Of a stretch of 64,000 nucleotides of DNA, positions 35,039 to 43,305 are shown piece by piece. The notes under the pieces are model-generated. The model made no database searches and was not told the origin of the DNA. It saw nothing but the letters and a program-made list of their open reading frames with translations. The translations under genes and the position numbers were made by a program. Within the stretch, counting starts at the first letter, position 1, and each line of letters opens with the position of its first letter. Origin of the DNA: Hymenobacter negativus (GTDB lineage Bacteria; Bacteroidota; Bacteroidia; Cytophagales; Hymenobacteraceae); contig NZ_JAEDAE010000002.1 of the NCBI RefSeq assembly GCF_016056375.1, positions 558,001 through 622,000 of the forward strand, read 5' to 3'.

Positions 35039-35806
35039 ATGACCGTAACGTTCTTAGGTACGGGCACGTCTTCGGGCGTGCCGATGATTGGCTGCACCTG
35101 CCTGGTGTGCCGCTCGCTCGACCACCGCGACCACCGCCTGCGCGTGTCCGTACACCTGGCAGTGGACGGCCGCAGCTTCGTGGTCGATTCCGGCCCCGAT
35201 TTTCGCCAGCAGATGCTGCGCGCCCGCGTCACCCACCTCGACGCCCTGCTCTTCACCCACGAGCACAAAGACCACACCGCCGGCCTCGACGACATCCGGG
35301 CCTTCAATTTCCGGCAGCAGACCGACATGCCGGTTTTTGCCGAGCCCCGCGTGCTCCAGCAGCTCCGCCAGGAGTTCGCCTACATTTTTGCTGAGCACAA
35401 GTACCCCGGCGTGCCCCGCGTGGTGCTGCACCCCATCGAGCGGGACGACGTGCCGTTTGACGTGCTGGGCGTGCCCGTGTTGCCGCTCCGGGCCATGCAC
35501 CACCGCCTGCCGGTGCTGGGCTTTCGCATCGGCGGCTTCTGCTACCTCACCGATGCCAACCACCTCGGCCCCGAAACCCGCGCTCAGCTCCGCGACGCCG
35601 ACGTCATCGTGCTCAACGCCCTGCGCCGCGAGGAGCACATCTCGCACTTCACCCTGGCCCAGGCCGTGGCCGTGCTCGAAGAAGCCGCGCCCAAACGCGC
35701 CTACCTCACCCACATCAGCCACCAGCTGGGCCTGCACCGCGAGGTTGAGGCCGAACTGCCCAGCTGGATTCGGCTGGCGTATGACGGGCTGAAGGTGGAG
35801 GTGTAG
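35039..35806 (+). CDS. MBL-fold metallo-hydrolase
   Basis: 255-aa metallo-beta-lactamase fold enzyme of the PhnP-like group. MTVTFLGTGTSSGVPMIGC with closely spaced cysteines (GCTCLVC) suggests an additional metal site as in PhnP. The core motif HxHxDH is FTHEHKDHTAGLDD, followed by MHHRLPVLGFRIGGFCYLTDANH and THISHQLG near the end. The start at 35039 follows directly after the palindrome; an upstream frame through the palindrome is not credible protein. No phn genes are near, so a phosphodiesterase role is only a guess. Confidence 0.88.
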   Translation: MTVTFLGTGTSSGVPMIGCTCLVCRSLDHRDHRLRVSVHLAVDGRSFVVDSGPDFRQQMLRARVTHLDALLFTHEHKDHTAGLDDIRAFNFRQQTDMPVFAEPRVLQQLRQEFAYIFAEHKYPGVPRVVLHPIERDDVPFDVLGVPVLPLRAMHHRLPVLGFRIGGFCYLTDANHLGPETRAQLRDADVIVLNALRREEHISHFTLAQAVAVLEEAAPKRAYLTHISHQLGLHREVEAELPSWIRLAYDGLKVEV

Positions 35807-35807
35807 G

Positions 35808-36317
35808 ATGTTGGGTTATCCTTCTATAGTCGAGGAGTTTTATTCTCCCATGTCTCCGGCTGAACTGATTAGTCGCTTGCAGGCTATAACTGCGCCTAAA
35901 TTCACTTGGAGAGACCTTTTCAAAAGCAGGCCAGCAAAGCTTTTTCGAGGAGAGATAGATAATGAGTCATTTGCTATTCGCCGAATCATCAATTACAAAA
36001 ATTCTATGCTGCCGCAAATTGCGGGTCATATTGCCCTGGATTCTAGCGGAGTAGGGAGCTTATTACGGCTTGAACATAAACAATCTACTTCCACAATAAT
36101 ATTCGCAGTTATCTGGTTAGGCTTTGTTGCGGTGCAATTATGGAACGCAATTGCGGATAGCATCAACTATAATTATATCAATTCGAGTTTGGCTCCGCTT
36201 ACTGGCATGTTTGTGTTCGGATTCGCCTTCTTCACTATTCCATTCTGGTTAGAAGTTCGAAAATCACGAACACTGTTGATGGAGTTACTGGTACTACGGA
36301 AAGAAACCGTCGATTAG
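35808..36317 (+). CDS. Orphan membrane protein, unknown function
   Basis: 169-aa protein with a soluble N-terminal half (FRGEIDNESFAIRRIINYKN) and two hydrophobic segments (about 97-115 and 130-148) before a basic end. The arrangement of a strand-rich N-terminus followed by two TM helices is loosely like YcxB-type proteins, but I would not assign it. It starts 1 nt after the MBL stop codon. Base composition is much more AT-rich than both neighbours. MSPAELISR (residue 15) is an alternative start. Confidence 0.55.
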   Translation: MLGYPSIVEEFYSPMSPAELISRLQAITAPKFTWRDLFKSRPAKLFRGEIDNESFAIRRIINYKNSMLPQIAGHIALDSSGVGSLLRLEHKQSTSTIIFAVIWLGFVAVQLWNAIADSINYNYINSSLAPLTGMFVFGFAFFTIPFWLEVRKSRTLLMELLVLRKETVD

Positions 36318-36345
36318 CTTCATCATCTGCTTTGCTTCGACATCC

Positions 36346-37950
36346 ATGCACACCAACTACTATTTCCTGCGCCAGTTGGCCCCCGCGCTCACCGAGCGGC
36401 TGCGGGGCTACCGTGTGGCCGTGTGCTTCACGCAGGAAAAGGACGAGCTGGTCATCGGCCTCACCAACGGCACGGCCGAATTCTGGCTGAAAGCACAGCT
36501 GGGGGCCAATTTTCCGGCTCTGGCGCTGCCCGAAACTTTCCAGCGCGCCCGCGCCAATTCTGTGGATTTATTCCCGGATATGCTGGGCCAGCAGGTTGAA
36601 ACCGTGGTTGCCTGGCCCCAGGACCGGGTGCTACAAGTGAATTTCCGCAGCGGTGCCCGCCTCGTGTTCAAGCTCTACGGCCCGCGCCCAAACGCTATTT
36701 TCCGCACATCGCCCGATGGAAAAGCTGGGCTTTTCCATCAAAAGCTGCTGGCCGATGCCGACCTGCGCCCACAAGCCGCTTCAACTTCAGCCGAAACCCC
36801 AGCCTCGTCCGAATCTGCGCAATCTGTCAAATCCGTTAAATCTGCGGTCCAGAAACTTGCCCCGCCGCTGGCCGACCTGCCCCTGCGGTACCTGCGCCAG
36901 CATGGCTACGACGAAGCCACGCCCGAAGCCAAAACCCGCCAGCTAAACCAAGTGCTGGCTCAGCTCGAAAAGCCGGCCCACTACTACCTCATCCAACTCG
37001 ACGGCCGCACGCGCCTGAGCCTGCTGCCGATGGGAGAGGTGCTCGAAACCTTCGCCGGCGACGACCCCGTGACCGCCCTGCGCCGCTTCGTGCCCATGGC
37101 CCTGGGGCGCCGCGCCCTCGAAATGGAAACCAAGCAGCTGCGCCAGCTGCTGGAGCGTCGCGCCGACGAAGCCGGAACCGCCGCCGCTCATGCCCGCCAG
37201 CGCCTCCACGCTCTGGCCCACGAAGCCGGTTACCGCCACACCGCCGACCTCATCATGGCGCATCTGCACGAGATTCCGGCCGGGGCTACCCAAATCGAGG
37301 TACTGGATTTCTACACCAACCAGCCCAAAACCATCAAGCTGAAGCGCACCGAAAAGCCCCAGCTCACCGCCGAAAACCTCTATCGCAAAGGCAAAAACCA
37401 GCAAATCGAAGAACGCCAGCTCAGTGAGCGCATTGCCCGCCGCGAAGCCGAAGCCCTCACGGCCCTGGAGCGCCTCGAAGAAATGGACACCCTGCCCGCC
37501 CTGGCCGAACTGCGCGGCCTGCGCACCTGGCGCAAGCAGCATGGCCTCGACCCTACGCCCACGGCCGCCAAAGTAGCTACGGAACTGCCCTTCAAGGTTT
37601 TTGAGGACCGGGGCTTCACCATCCTGGTGGGCCGCAACGCGGTGAATAACGACCTGCTCACCCAGAAATACGCGCACAAAGACGACCTCTGGCTGCACGC
37701 CAAGGACGTGACGGGCTCACACGTTGTTATTCGGCACAAGGCGGGCCAGACCATCCCGGAGCCCGTGGTAGAGCACGCTGCCATGCTGGCCGGCTGGTAC
37801 TCGCGCCGCCAGCACGACACGCTGTGTCCGGTCACGGTCACGCCCAAGAAATACGTGCGCAAGCCCAAGGGCGCCCTGCCCGGTCAGGTGGTAGTGGAGC
37901 GCGAGCGGGTGGTGCTGGTGAAGCCCGGCAACCCGTTTGAGCGGGAGTAG
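36346..37950 (+). CDS. NFACT-domain protein (RqcH-like)
   Basis: 534-aa protein of the NFACT/RqcH (fibronectin-binding-A-like) family, which works at stalled 60S/50S ribosomal subunits and adds alanine tails. NFACT-N is at about 1-150, a middle helical/coiled-coil region at about 230-410, and NFACT-R at about 415-515 with DDLWLHAKDVTGSHVVIRHK and CPVTVTPKKYVRKPKGALPGQV. Codons 156-168 come from a 9-bp tandem repeat (ESA-QSV-KSV-KSA), an apparent in-frame insertion in a linker. The Bacillus protein is slightly longer. Confidence 0.88.
   Translation: MHTNYYFLRQLAPALTERLRGYRVAVCFTQEKDELVIGLTNGTAEFWLKAQLGANFPALALPETFQRARANSVDLFPDMLGQQVETVVAWPQDRVLQVNFRSGARLVFKLYGPRPNAIFRTSPDGKAGLFHQKLLADADLRPQAASTSAETPASSESAQSVKSVKSAVQKLAPPLADLPLRYLRQHGYDEATPEAKTRQLNQVLAQLEKPAHYYLIQLDGRTRLSLLPMGEVLETFAGDDPVTALRRFVPMALGRRALEMETKQLRQLLERRADEAGTAAAHARQRLHALAHEAGYRHTADLIMAHLHEIPAGATQIEVLDFYTNQPKTIKLKRTEKPQLTAENLYRKGKNQQIEERQLSERIARREAEALTALERLEEMDTLPALAELRGLRTWRKQHGLDPTPTAAKVATELPFKVFEDRGFTILVGRNAVNNDLLTQKYAHKDDLWLHAKDVTGSHVVIRHKAGQTIPEPVVEHAAMLAGWYSRRQHDTLCPVTVTPKKYVRKPKGALPGQVVVERERVVLVKPGNPFERE
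36811..36850 (+). repeat. Codon-phased 9-bp tandem repeat inside the NFACT gene
   Basis: Four units GAATCTGCG, CAATCTGTC, AAATCCGTT, AAATCTGCG, then GTCC. Each unit is three codons (x-Ser-Val/Ala). The same unit and the same GTCC end occur at 23368-23398. Confidence 0.75.
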
Positions 37951-37974
37951 CAGCAGTACGGCGCTGCTACAACG

Positions 37975-38010
37975 AAAAATCCCGCTGCAAGCAATTGCAG
38001 CGGGATTTTT
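37975..38010. terminator. Bidirectional terminator between the NFACT gene and tRNA-Leu
   Basis: Perfect 16-bp stem (37975-37990 with 37995-38010) with A and T runs at its ends, placed between the convergent NFACT and tRNA genes. Confidence 0.9.
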
Positions 38011-38017
38011 GTTTGCG

Positions 38018-38099
38018 TGCGCGCGGGGAGATTCGAACTCCCACACCCGAAGGCACCACCCCCTCAAGATGGCGTGTCTACCAGTTTCACCACGTGCGC
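38018..38099 (-). tRNA. tRNA-Leu (anticodon GAG)
   Basis: Read on the minus strand, the 82-nt gene starts GCGCACG and has the D-arm GTGGTGAAACTGGTAGACAC, an anticodon stem CCATC/GGTGG with loop TTGAGGG (anticodon GAG), a class II variable arm (TGCCTTCGGGTG) and a T-arm GGGAG-TTCGAAT-CTCCC. The 3' acceptor strand CGCGCGC pairs with the 5' strand except for one A-C mismatch at pair 5. CCA is not encoded. Confidence 0.93.
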
Positions 38100-38297
38100 A
38101 AATAGAGCAACTAAACCGGGTATTCGGCCGGAGCCGGCGTCGCTGAGGTGGCGAAGCGGGTGCAAAGATAGCCGAAGGATTTGGGCCGTACAATCTTTTA
38201 TCACCCTTTTTCATCAAGCGTCCACCATTGAACTGGTTATCTTGTGGTTTCGTAATAGCATTAGGGTGCTTTTCGTCCTTTTTTTAGAAAATACGCC

Positions 38298-38762
38298 ATG
38301 AATACCTCCCCATTGCCCACCAAAAATTCCTTTTTCGGCCGGATGGCCGAGAGCATTACCAAGTTTTCGGGCTCTACGGCGGCCTTTGTGAGTGCGGCGG
38401 GCATTGTGCTGGTCTGGGGCGTTACGGGGCCGCTGTTTCATTATTCCGAAACCTGGCAGCTGGTCATCAACACGGGCACCACCATCATCACCTTTCTGAT
38501 GGTATTTCTCATTCAGCGAGCGCAAAACAAGGATTCGCTGGTGCTGCACCTCAAGCTGAACGAACTGATTGCGGCCCAACAAGGGGCCAGCAACCGCCTC
38601 ATCAATGCCCAGGATTTCTCGGAAGAAGAAATCAAGACCCTGCATGACTTCTATTGCCTGCTGGCCGAGCTGGCTAAAAAGGATAACGACCTGGGCAAAA
38701 CTCATTCGATAGAAGAAGCCGAAGACAATCACAGCGAAAAGCTGGCCGCGCACGTTGATTAG
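38298..38762 (+). CDS. Low-affinity iron permease family protein
   Basis: 154-aa membrane protein of the low-affinity iron permease family. It has two hydrophobic segments (about 28-48, AAFVSAAGIVLVWGV, and 58-75), the family block INTGTTIITFLMVFLIQRAQNKD and a soluble tail with LHLKLNELIAAQQGASN. The C-terminus is acidic. It is one of three iron-related genes in a row (with Dps and a VIT1-like transporter), though each has its own flanking signals. Transport activity in bacteria is poorly established. Confidence 0.85.
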   Translation: MNTSPLPTKNSFFGRMAESITKFSGSTAAFVSAAGIVLVWGVTGPLFHYSETWQLVINTGTTIITFLMVFLIQRAQNKDSLVLHLKLNELIAAQQGASNRLINAQDFSEEEIKTLHDFYCLLAELAKKDNDLGKTHSIEEAEDNHSEKLAAHVD

Positions 38763-38777
38763 CGGCTTGAACCGAAT

Positions 38778-38814
38778 AAAAAAGGCTGCCGCATCATCTG
38801 CGGCAGCCTTTTTT
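38778..38814. terminator. Bidirectional terminator
   Basis: Perfect 16-bp stem (38778-38793 with 38799-38814) with A and T runs, between the convergent iron permease and Dps genes. Confidence 0.9.
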
Positions 38815-38834
38815 GGCGATTTATCCTAAACCGA

Positions 38835-39524
38835 CTATTCGGCGCGGGTGAGGGGCGAGTCGACTACGTGCTCCGAGACGAACCATACCTGCATTTCGTT
38901 GGTGCGCATGAGGTCGCTCACGATGAGGTCGTTGGTGCCGTCGTCGCCGCTGTCATCGGCTTTCTTGGCGTAGTCGTGGCAGTTTTTGAGGATGGACTGG
39001 TGGGCGCTCAGCAGGCGCGAGACCTGGATGGGGGCCTCCTCGCGGTCGCGCGGGATGCGGGGCAGGCTGGTGAGCTCGGCCACGTCGTGGGCCATGGCTA
39101 CGGCCACGCCGCCCAGAATCTGGATGCGCTCGGCAATGGTGTCGACCAGGGTGGCTTGCTCCTCGTAGTGCTTGTCGTAGAGCAAGTGCAGCTGGTAGAA
39201 AGTAGGGCCTACCACCTGCCAGTGGTGCTTTTTGTACATGTCGCGCAGCGTGATGGTGTCGGCCAGGAGCTGGTTGAGCATGGTCACGCTTTTCTGGCGG
39301 GTGGCTTCGTCGAGGCCGATGGGCAGGCGCTGGCTCACGGTGCCGTAGCGCTGGGTGGGCGCGGGGGCGTGGTTCTGCTGGTTGAGAATGGGCTGAATAT
39401 CGACGGCGGCGTTGGTGCCGGCGCCTTTGCCGGTGCTGGCAGTGGCCGCTTTGGCGGAGGCTTTTGGGGCAGGTGCTTTTTTGGGCGCAGCTTTGGGCGC
39501 AGCAGTTTTGGCGGGAGCAGCCAT
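38835..39524 (-). CDS. dps: Dps-family ferritin-like protein with basic N-terminal tail
   Basis: 229-aa DNA-protecting miniferritin; the family oxidises Fe(II) with peroxide and stores it in a 12-mer shell. The core (about 70-229) has MYKKHHWQVVGPTFYQLHLLYDKHYEEQ split over the His and Asp/Glu ferroxidase ligands, then RIQILGGVAVAMAHDVAELT. Unusually, residues 1-40 are a Lys/Ala/Pro/Thr-rich tail (KTAAPKAAPKKAPAPKASAK) like a histone H1 tail, probably for DNA binding. The usual Dps is about 160-170 aa. Confidence 0.92.
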   Translation of the reverse strand: MAAPAKTAAPKAAPKKAPAPKASAKAATASTGKGAGTNAAVDIQPILNQQNHAPAPTQRYGTVSQRLPIGLDEATRQKSVTMLNQLLADTITLRDMYKKHHWQVVGPTFYQLHLLYDKHYEEQATLVDTIAERIQILGGVAVAMAHDVAELTSLPRIPRDREEAPIQVSRLLSAHQSILKNCHDYAKKADDSGDDGTNDLIVSDLMRTNEMQVWFVSEHVVDSPLTRAE

Positions 39525-39641
39525 AATGATAAAAACGAGTGAGGTGAGAGAGGAAGCCGAAATATTCCGGCAGCGAAAATTCTATTTCTGCGTACGTAAA
39601 GCACCCTGCCGGGTTCAGGCCGCATTCTTAAATTCCCCTTT

Positions 39642-40370
39642 ATGACCGAGCCAAAAACGACAACTCAGCCGCCCCATGATGTGCACCCCGAAGACCATCT
39701 CACCAGCTCGGCCATGCTGCAGGATGTGGTGATTGGCTTATCCGATGGCCTGACGGTGCCCTTTGCCCTGGCGGCGGGGCTAAGCGGAGCCGTATCCTCG
39801 TCGGGCCTGGTCATTACGGCGGGGCTGGCCGAGATTGTGGCCGGCAGCATTGCCATGGGCCTGGGCGGCTACCTGGCCGGCCGCACCGAGGTAGAGCACT
39901 ACGCCTCGGAGCTGGGCCGCGAGCACCGCGAGGTGCAGGAAGTGCCCGACAAGGAGCGCGCCGAAGTCGACGAGCTGCTGGCCGACATGGGCCTCTCGGA
40001 AGCCACTCGCCGCCAGGCCGTGGCTGAGCTCACCGCCGACCCCGAACAGTGGGTGAAATTCATGATGAAGTACGAACTGGGCCTGGAGGAGCCCGACCCC
40101 AAACAGGCCCCCAAAAGCGCCGCCACCATCAGCGTGGCCTACGCCGTAGGCGGGCTGATTCCACTCAGTGCCTATTTCGTCACCGATTCGCCGCAGCAGG
40201 GGCTGGCGTGGTCGGCGGCCATCACGCTGGTGTGCCTGTTCATATTTGGCTACTTTAAGAGTCGCATGACCGGGCAGCCGCCTGTGGCCGGTGCCGTGAA
40301 AATGGCCGTGGTGGGCGCGCTGGCTGCCGCAGCGGCCTTCGGCATTGCGCGGCTGGTGGGTGGGGCCTAA
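39642..40370 (+). CDS. VIT1/CCC1-family iron/manganese transporter
   Basis: 242-aa membrane protein of the VIT family, which moves Fe2+ or Mn2+ out of the cytoplasm. TM1 carries MLQDVVIGLSDGLTVPFALAAGL with the conserved Asp, TM2 is GLAEIVAGSIAMGLGGYLAGR, a cytoplasmic acidic segment with many Glu residues follows (about 85-140, metal-binding in this family), and three C-terminal TM helices close it. It is divergent from dps, so the two could share control. TATTTCTG at 39583-39590 is a weak -7 candidate. Confidence 0.9.
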   Translation: MTEPKTTTQPPHDVHPEDHLTSSAMLQDVVIGLSDGLTVPFALAAGLSGAVSSSGLVITAGLAEIVAGSIAMGLGGYLAGRTEVEHYASELGREHREVQEVPDKERAEVDELLADMGLSEATRRQAVAELTADPEQWVKFMMKYELGLEEPDPKQAPKSAATISVAYAVGGLIPLSAYFVTDSPQQGLAWSAAITLVCLFIFGYFKSRMTGQPPVAGAVKMAVVGALAAAAAFGIARLVGGA

Positions 40371-40391
40371 ACATCATTATCCAATATTTCC

Positions 40392-41222
40392 ATGAAATTC
40401 AAGCTCCCCGAAACCCCCGCCGTTGTCGTTACCAGCAAGTCATTTCGTCTGGCCGATGTGGACCCGGCCGACATCACGCCCTTCAAGCACCAGCCCGACG
40501 ACAAGCAGGAGGCCAGCCCGCGCCTGCTCAAGCTGCGCCAGCGCCTGAGCGAGCTGCAGGAGCTGCTCTACGCCGAGCACTCGCGCAACCTGCTCATCGT
40601 GCTGCAGGCCATGGACACGGGCGGCAAGGACGGGGCCATCCAGAACCTGCTCACGGGGGTGAACCCAGCTGGCGTGCAGGTGGCCACTTTCAAAGCCCCC
40701 ACGTCGGAGGAGCTGAAGCATGATTTCCTGTGGCGCGTTCACGCCCAGACGCCCAAAAAAGGCCACATCGGCGTGTTCAACCGCTCGCACTACGAAGACG
40801 TGCTCATCACCCGCGTGCACGGGATGATTGACGAAAAAACCTGCGAGCAGCATTATGCCGACATCAACAACTTCGAACAGCTGCTGCTGAACAACGGCAC
40901 GCGCATCCTCAAGTTCTTCCTGCACATTAGCAAGGAGGAGCAAGCCCGGCGTCTGCAGGCCCGCCTCGACGACCCCACCAAAAACTGGAAATTCGACCCC
41001 AACGACCTCAAAGAGCGCGCCTACTGGGACGATTACCAGGCTGCCTACCAGGAGGCCCTGCGCCGGTGCTCGCCGCCCGATGCGCCATGGTTCGTCATCC
41101 CCGCCAACCACAAATGGGGCCGCGACCTGGCCATCACCGAAATTGTAGTGGCCGCCCTGGAGGACATGAACCCCCAGCCGCCACAGCCCGATTTCGATGT
41201 GAAGGCGCAGGTGATTAAATAA
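40392..41222 (+). CDS. Polyphosphate kinase 2 family protein
   Basis: 276-aa PPK2-family enzyme that uses polyphosphate to phosphorylate nucleotides. Walker A is MDTGGKDG at 74-81, followed by GVNPAGVQVATFKAPTSEELKHDFLWRVH, then Walker B/lid motifs GHIGVFNRSHYEDVLITRVHG and FFLHISKEEQARRLQARLDDP, and the final KWGRDLAITEIV. All motifs are intact. It lies 21 nt after the VIT1-like gene. Class (AMP- or ADP-phosphorylating) cannot be set from sequence alone. Confidence 0.92.
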   Translation: MKFKLPETPAVVVTSKSFRLADVDPADITPFKHQPDDKQEASPRLLKLRQRLSELQELLYAEHSRNLLIVLQAMDTGGKDGAIQNLLTGVNPAGVQVATFKAPTSEELKHDFLWRVHAQTPKKGHIGVFNRSHYEDVLITRVHGMIDEKTCEQHYADINNFEQLLLNNGTRILKFFLHISKEEQARRLQARLDDPTKNWKFDPNDLKERAYWDDYQAAYQEALRRCSPPDAPWFVIPANHKWGRDLAITEIVVAALEDMNPQPPQPDFDVKAQVIK

Positions 41223-41230
41223 AGCCGACA

Positions 41231-41409
41231 GTCATTGCAAGGCCGCAGGCCGTGGCAATCCGTCCTGTAAAAGCCAGACATTTTCTTTTGCCAAAAAGCC
41301 CCAACACTAAGTAAGTATTGGGGCTTTTTGGTGTTGAAAAGATTTGTTACATCTCAGGGCTGGTCGCTAAGAGAGGACGGATTGCCACGGCCTGCGGCCT
41401 CGCAATGAC
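41231..41409. repeat. Intergenic palindromic repeat, family D, with nested terminator
   Basis: Arms 41231-41266 and 41374-41409 pair over 36 bp with one mismatch. The arm begins GTCATTGCAAGG and ends GCAATCCGTCCT. The 107-nt loop contains a complete terminator (41291-41331). It separates the convergent PPK2 and ABC transporter genes. Confidence 0.85.
41291..41331. terminator. Bidirectional terminator nested in the family D repeat
   Basis: A 14-bp perfect stem (41291-41304 with 41318-41331), extendable inward with one mismatch, with runs of A and T inside the stem ends. Confidence 0.85.
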
Positions 41410-41417
41410 AGGCGAAC

Positions 41418-43208
41418 CTAAACCACCACGGCGCTGGTGGCCTCGGCCTCCTTGCGCTCGCCAATCTGCTGGCGCCACATGGCGTAGTAGAGGCCTTTTT
41501 GGGCCAGCAGTTCAGCGTGGCCGCCCTGCTCGGCGATGTGGCCGCGCTCGAGCACGAAGATGCGGTCGGCGTGCAGGATGGTGCTCAGGCGATGGGCAAT
41601 GAGGATGGTCATGTGCTGGCGCGAGCCCGACAGCTCCCGCACCGTCTTGCCAATTTCTTCTTCGGTAAGTGAGTCAAGGGCCGACGTGGCTTCGTCGAAC
41701 ACCATGAGCGTGGGCTTGCGCAGCAGGGCGCGGGCAATGCTGAGGCGCTGCTTTTCACCGCCGCTCACCTTCACGCCGCCCTCGCCGATGACGGTGTCGA
41801 GGCCGAGCGGGGCGCGGGCCAGCAGCGTATCGGCCGCGGCCTGGCGCAGGGCCAGCAGGCATTCTTCGTCGGTGGCATTGGGGGCAACGAAGCGCAGGTT
41901 TTCGCGGATGGTACCGGCGAAGAGCTGCGTATCCTGCGTCACGAAGCCGATTTGCTCGCGCAGTTCATCGAGGTCAATTTCCGAGCCGGGGATTCCGTTG
42001 TAGCGAATCTCGCCCGCCAGGGGCGGGTAGAGGCCCACCAGCAGCTTCACCAGCGTGGTTTTGCCCGAGCCCGAGGGCCCCACGAAGGCGATGGTTTCGC
42101 CGAGCTTCACGCCAAAGGAAATATTGGTGAGCGCCTGGCCCTTGGCCGTGAGGTGCTGGAAGCTGACGTGGTCGAAGGCCAAGTTGTCGATGTGGGCCAC
42201 CGACTTGGGGTGGGCCGGTTTCACGTCCTTCGGCGTGTCGAGAATCGTCTGGAAGTTGCCCAGCGAAATCTCCGTTTCGCGATACACCCCAATGATGGCG
42301 CCAAGTTCCTGCAACGGCCCGAAGATGGAGAACGAGTAGATAAAGAACGAGAAAAACTGCCCCAGGCTGATGTGGCGCTGCACCAGCAAGTAAAGCAGCA
42401 GCAGCACAATCACGTTGCGCAGTAAATTCACGAAGGTGCCCTGCACAAAGCTCAGCGAACGTAGGTAGCGCACCTTGCGCAGCTCCAGCTTCAGAATTTT
42501 GCTGGTGGTGCCGTTCAGACGCTCGGTTTCCTGTTGGGCCAAGCCCAGGCTTTTGATGAGCTCGATGTTGCGCAGGCTCTCGGTGGTGGAACCCGCCAGG
42601 GCAGTCGTCTCGGCCACAATAGTTTTTTGAATGACCTTGATGCGCTTGCTCAGGATGTAGCTCAGAATGCCCAGCAGCGGAATGGTGAGAAAGTACCCCA
42701 GCGCAATGGGCCAGTACACCGTGATGGCGTACCACATGACGAACACAATGCCCACCAGCGCCGTGAACAGCACGTTCACGAAGCTCTGAATGAGTTTTTC
42801 CACGTCAATACGTACTTTCTGGAGCTTGCCCAGCGTCTCGCCCGAGCGCTGGTCCTCAAACACTTGGTAGGGCAGCTCCAGCGAGTGGCGCAGGCCGTCG
42901 GAATACATCTTCGCCCCCAGCCGCTGGGTAATGACGTTGACGTAATAATCCTGGAAGTTTTTGGCAATGCGCGACACCATGGCCGCGCCCAGCATCAGCC
43001 CGATGTAGGGCAGCGCCTCGCGCAGAAACGGCCCAAACGGCACCAGATGCACCGCGCCCAAATCGCCGCCCTTGGGCGCAAAATGGTCGATGAGCTTGCG
43101 GAAGAAATACGGGTCGAGCAGCGAAAACACTTGGTTGATGGCGGCCAGCCCGAGGGCCAGCACCAGCAGCGGCCAGTAGTTGCGCAGGTAGCTATAAAGG
43201 ATTTTCAT
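41418..43208 (-). CDS. ABC transporter, fused membrane and ATPase domains
   Basis: 596-aa exporter half-transporter (MsbA/lipid or multidrug type) working as a homodimer in the inner membrane. Six TM helices lie in residues about 1-320. The ATPase has Walker A GPSGSGKTT near 385, the Q-loop GFVTQDTQLFAG, signature VSGGEKQRLSIARALL, Walker B LMVFDEATSALD and the switch His in ILIAHRLSTI. I start at MKILYSYL (43208), since the 24 codons upstream are not conserved. The substrate is unknown. Confidence 0.93.
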   Translation of the reverse strand: MKILYSYLRNYWPLLVLALGLAAINQVFSLLDPYFFRKLIDHFAPKGGDLGAVHLVPFGPFLREALPYIGLMLGAAMVSRIAKNFQDYYVNVITQRLGAKMYSDGLRHSLELPYQVFEDQRSGETLGKLQKVRIDVEKLIQSFVNVLFTALVGIVFVMWYAITVYWPIALGYFLTIPLLGILSYILSKRIKVIQKTIVAETTALAGSTTESLRNIELIKSLGLAQQETERLNGTTSKILKLELRKVRYLRSLSFVQGTFVNLLRNVIVLLLLYLLVQRHISLGQFFSFFIYSFSIFGPLQELGAIIGVYRETEISLGNFQTILDTPKDVKPAHPKSVAHIDNLAFDHVSFQHLTAKGQALTNISFGVKLGETIAFVGPSGSGKTTLVKLLVGLYPPLAGEIRYNGIPGSEIDLDELREQIGFVTQDTQLFAGTIRENLRFVAPNATDEECLLALRQAAADTLLARAPLGLDTVIGEGGVKVSGGEKQRLSIARALLRKPTLMVFDEATSALDSLTEEEIGKTVRELSGSRQHMTILIAHRLSTILHADRIFVLERGHIAEQGGHAELLAQKGLYYAMWRQQIGERKEAEATSAVVV

Positions 43209-43305
43209 GAAGAGGAGAGGGGAACACACAAATAGCCCGGCCGGGCCGGCCAGAAGGCAAGCAACCCGGCCGGGCGGCAATGGTTTGGGATTGAGGCAAG
43301 GCCAA

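Noticed and set aside
38018..38099. tRNA-Leu as an integration site of a genomic island
   Set aside because: No integrase, no direct repeat of the tRNA 3' end and no phage-type genes on either side.
38018..38099. A-C mismatch in the tRNA-Leu acceptor stem as a sign of a tRNA pseudogene
   Set aside because: All other stems, the variable arm and the anticodon loop are intact. One mismatch in pair 5 is tolerable and could also be a sequencing error.
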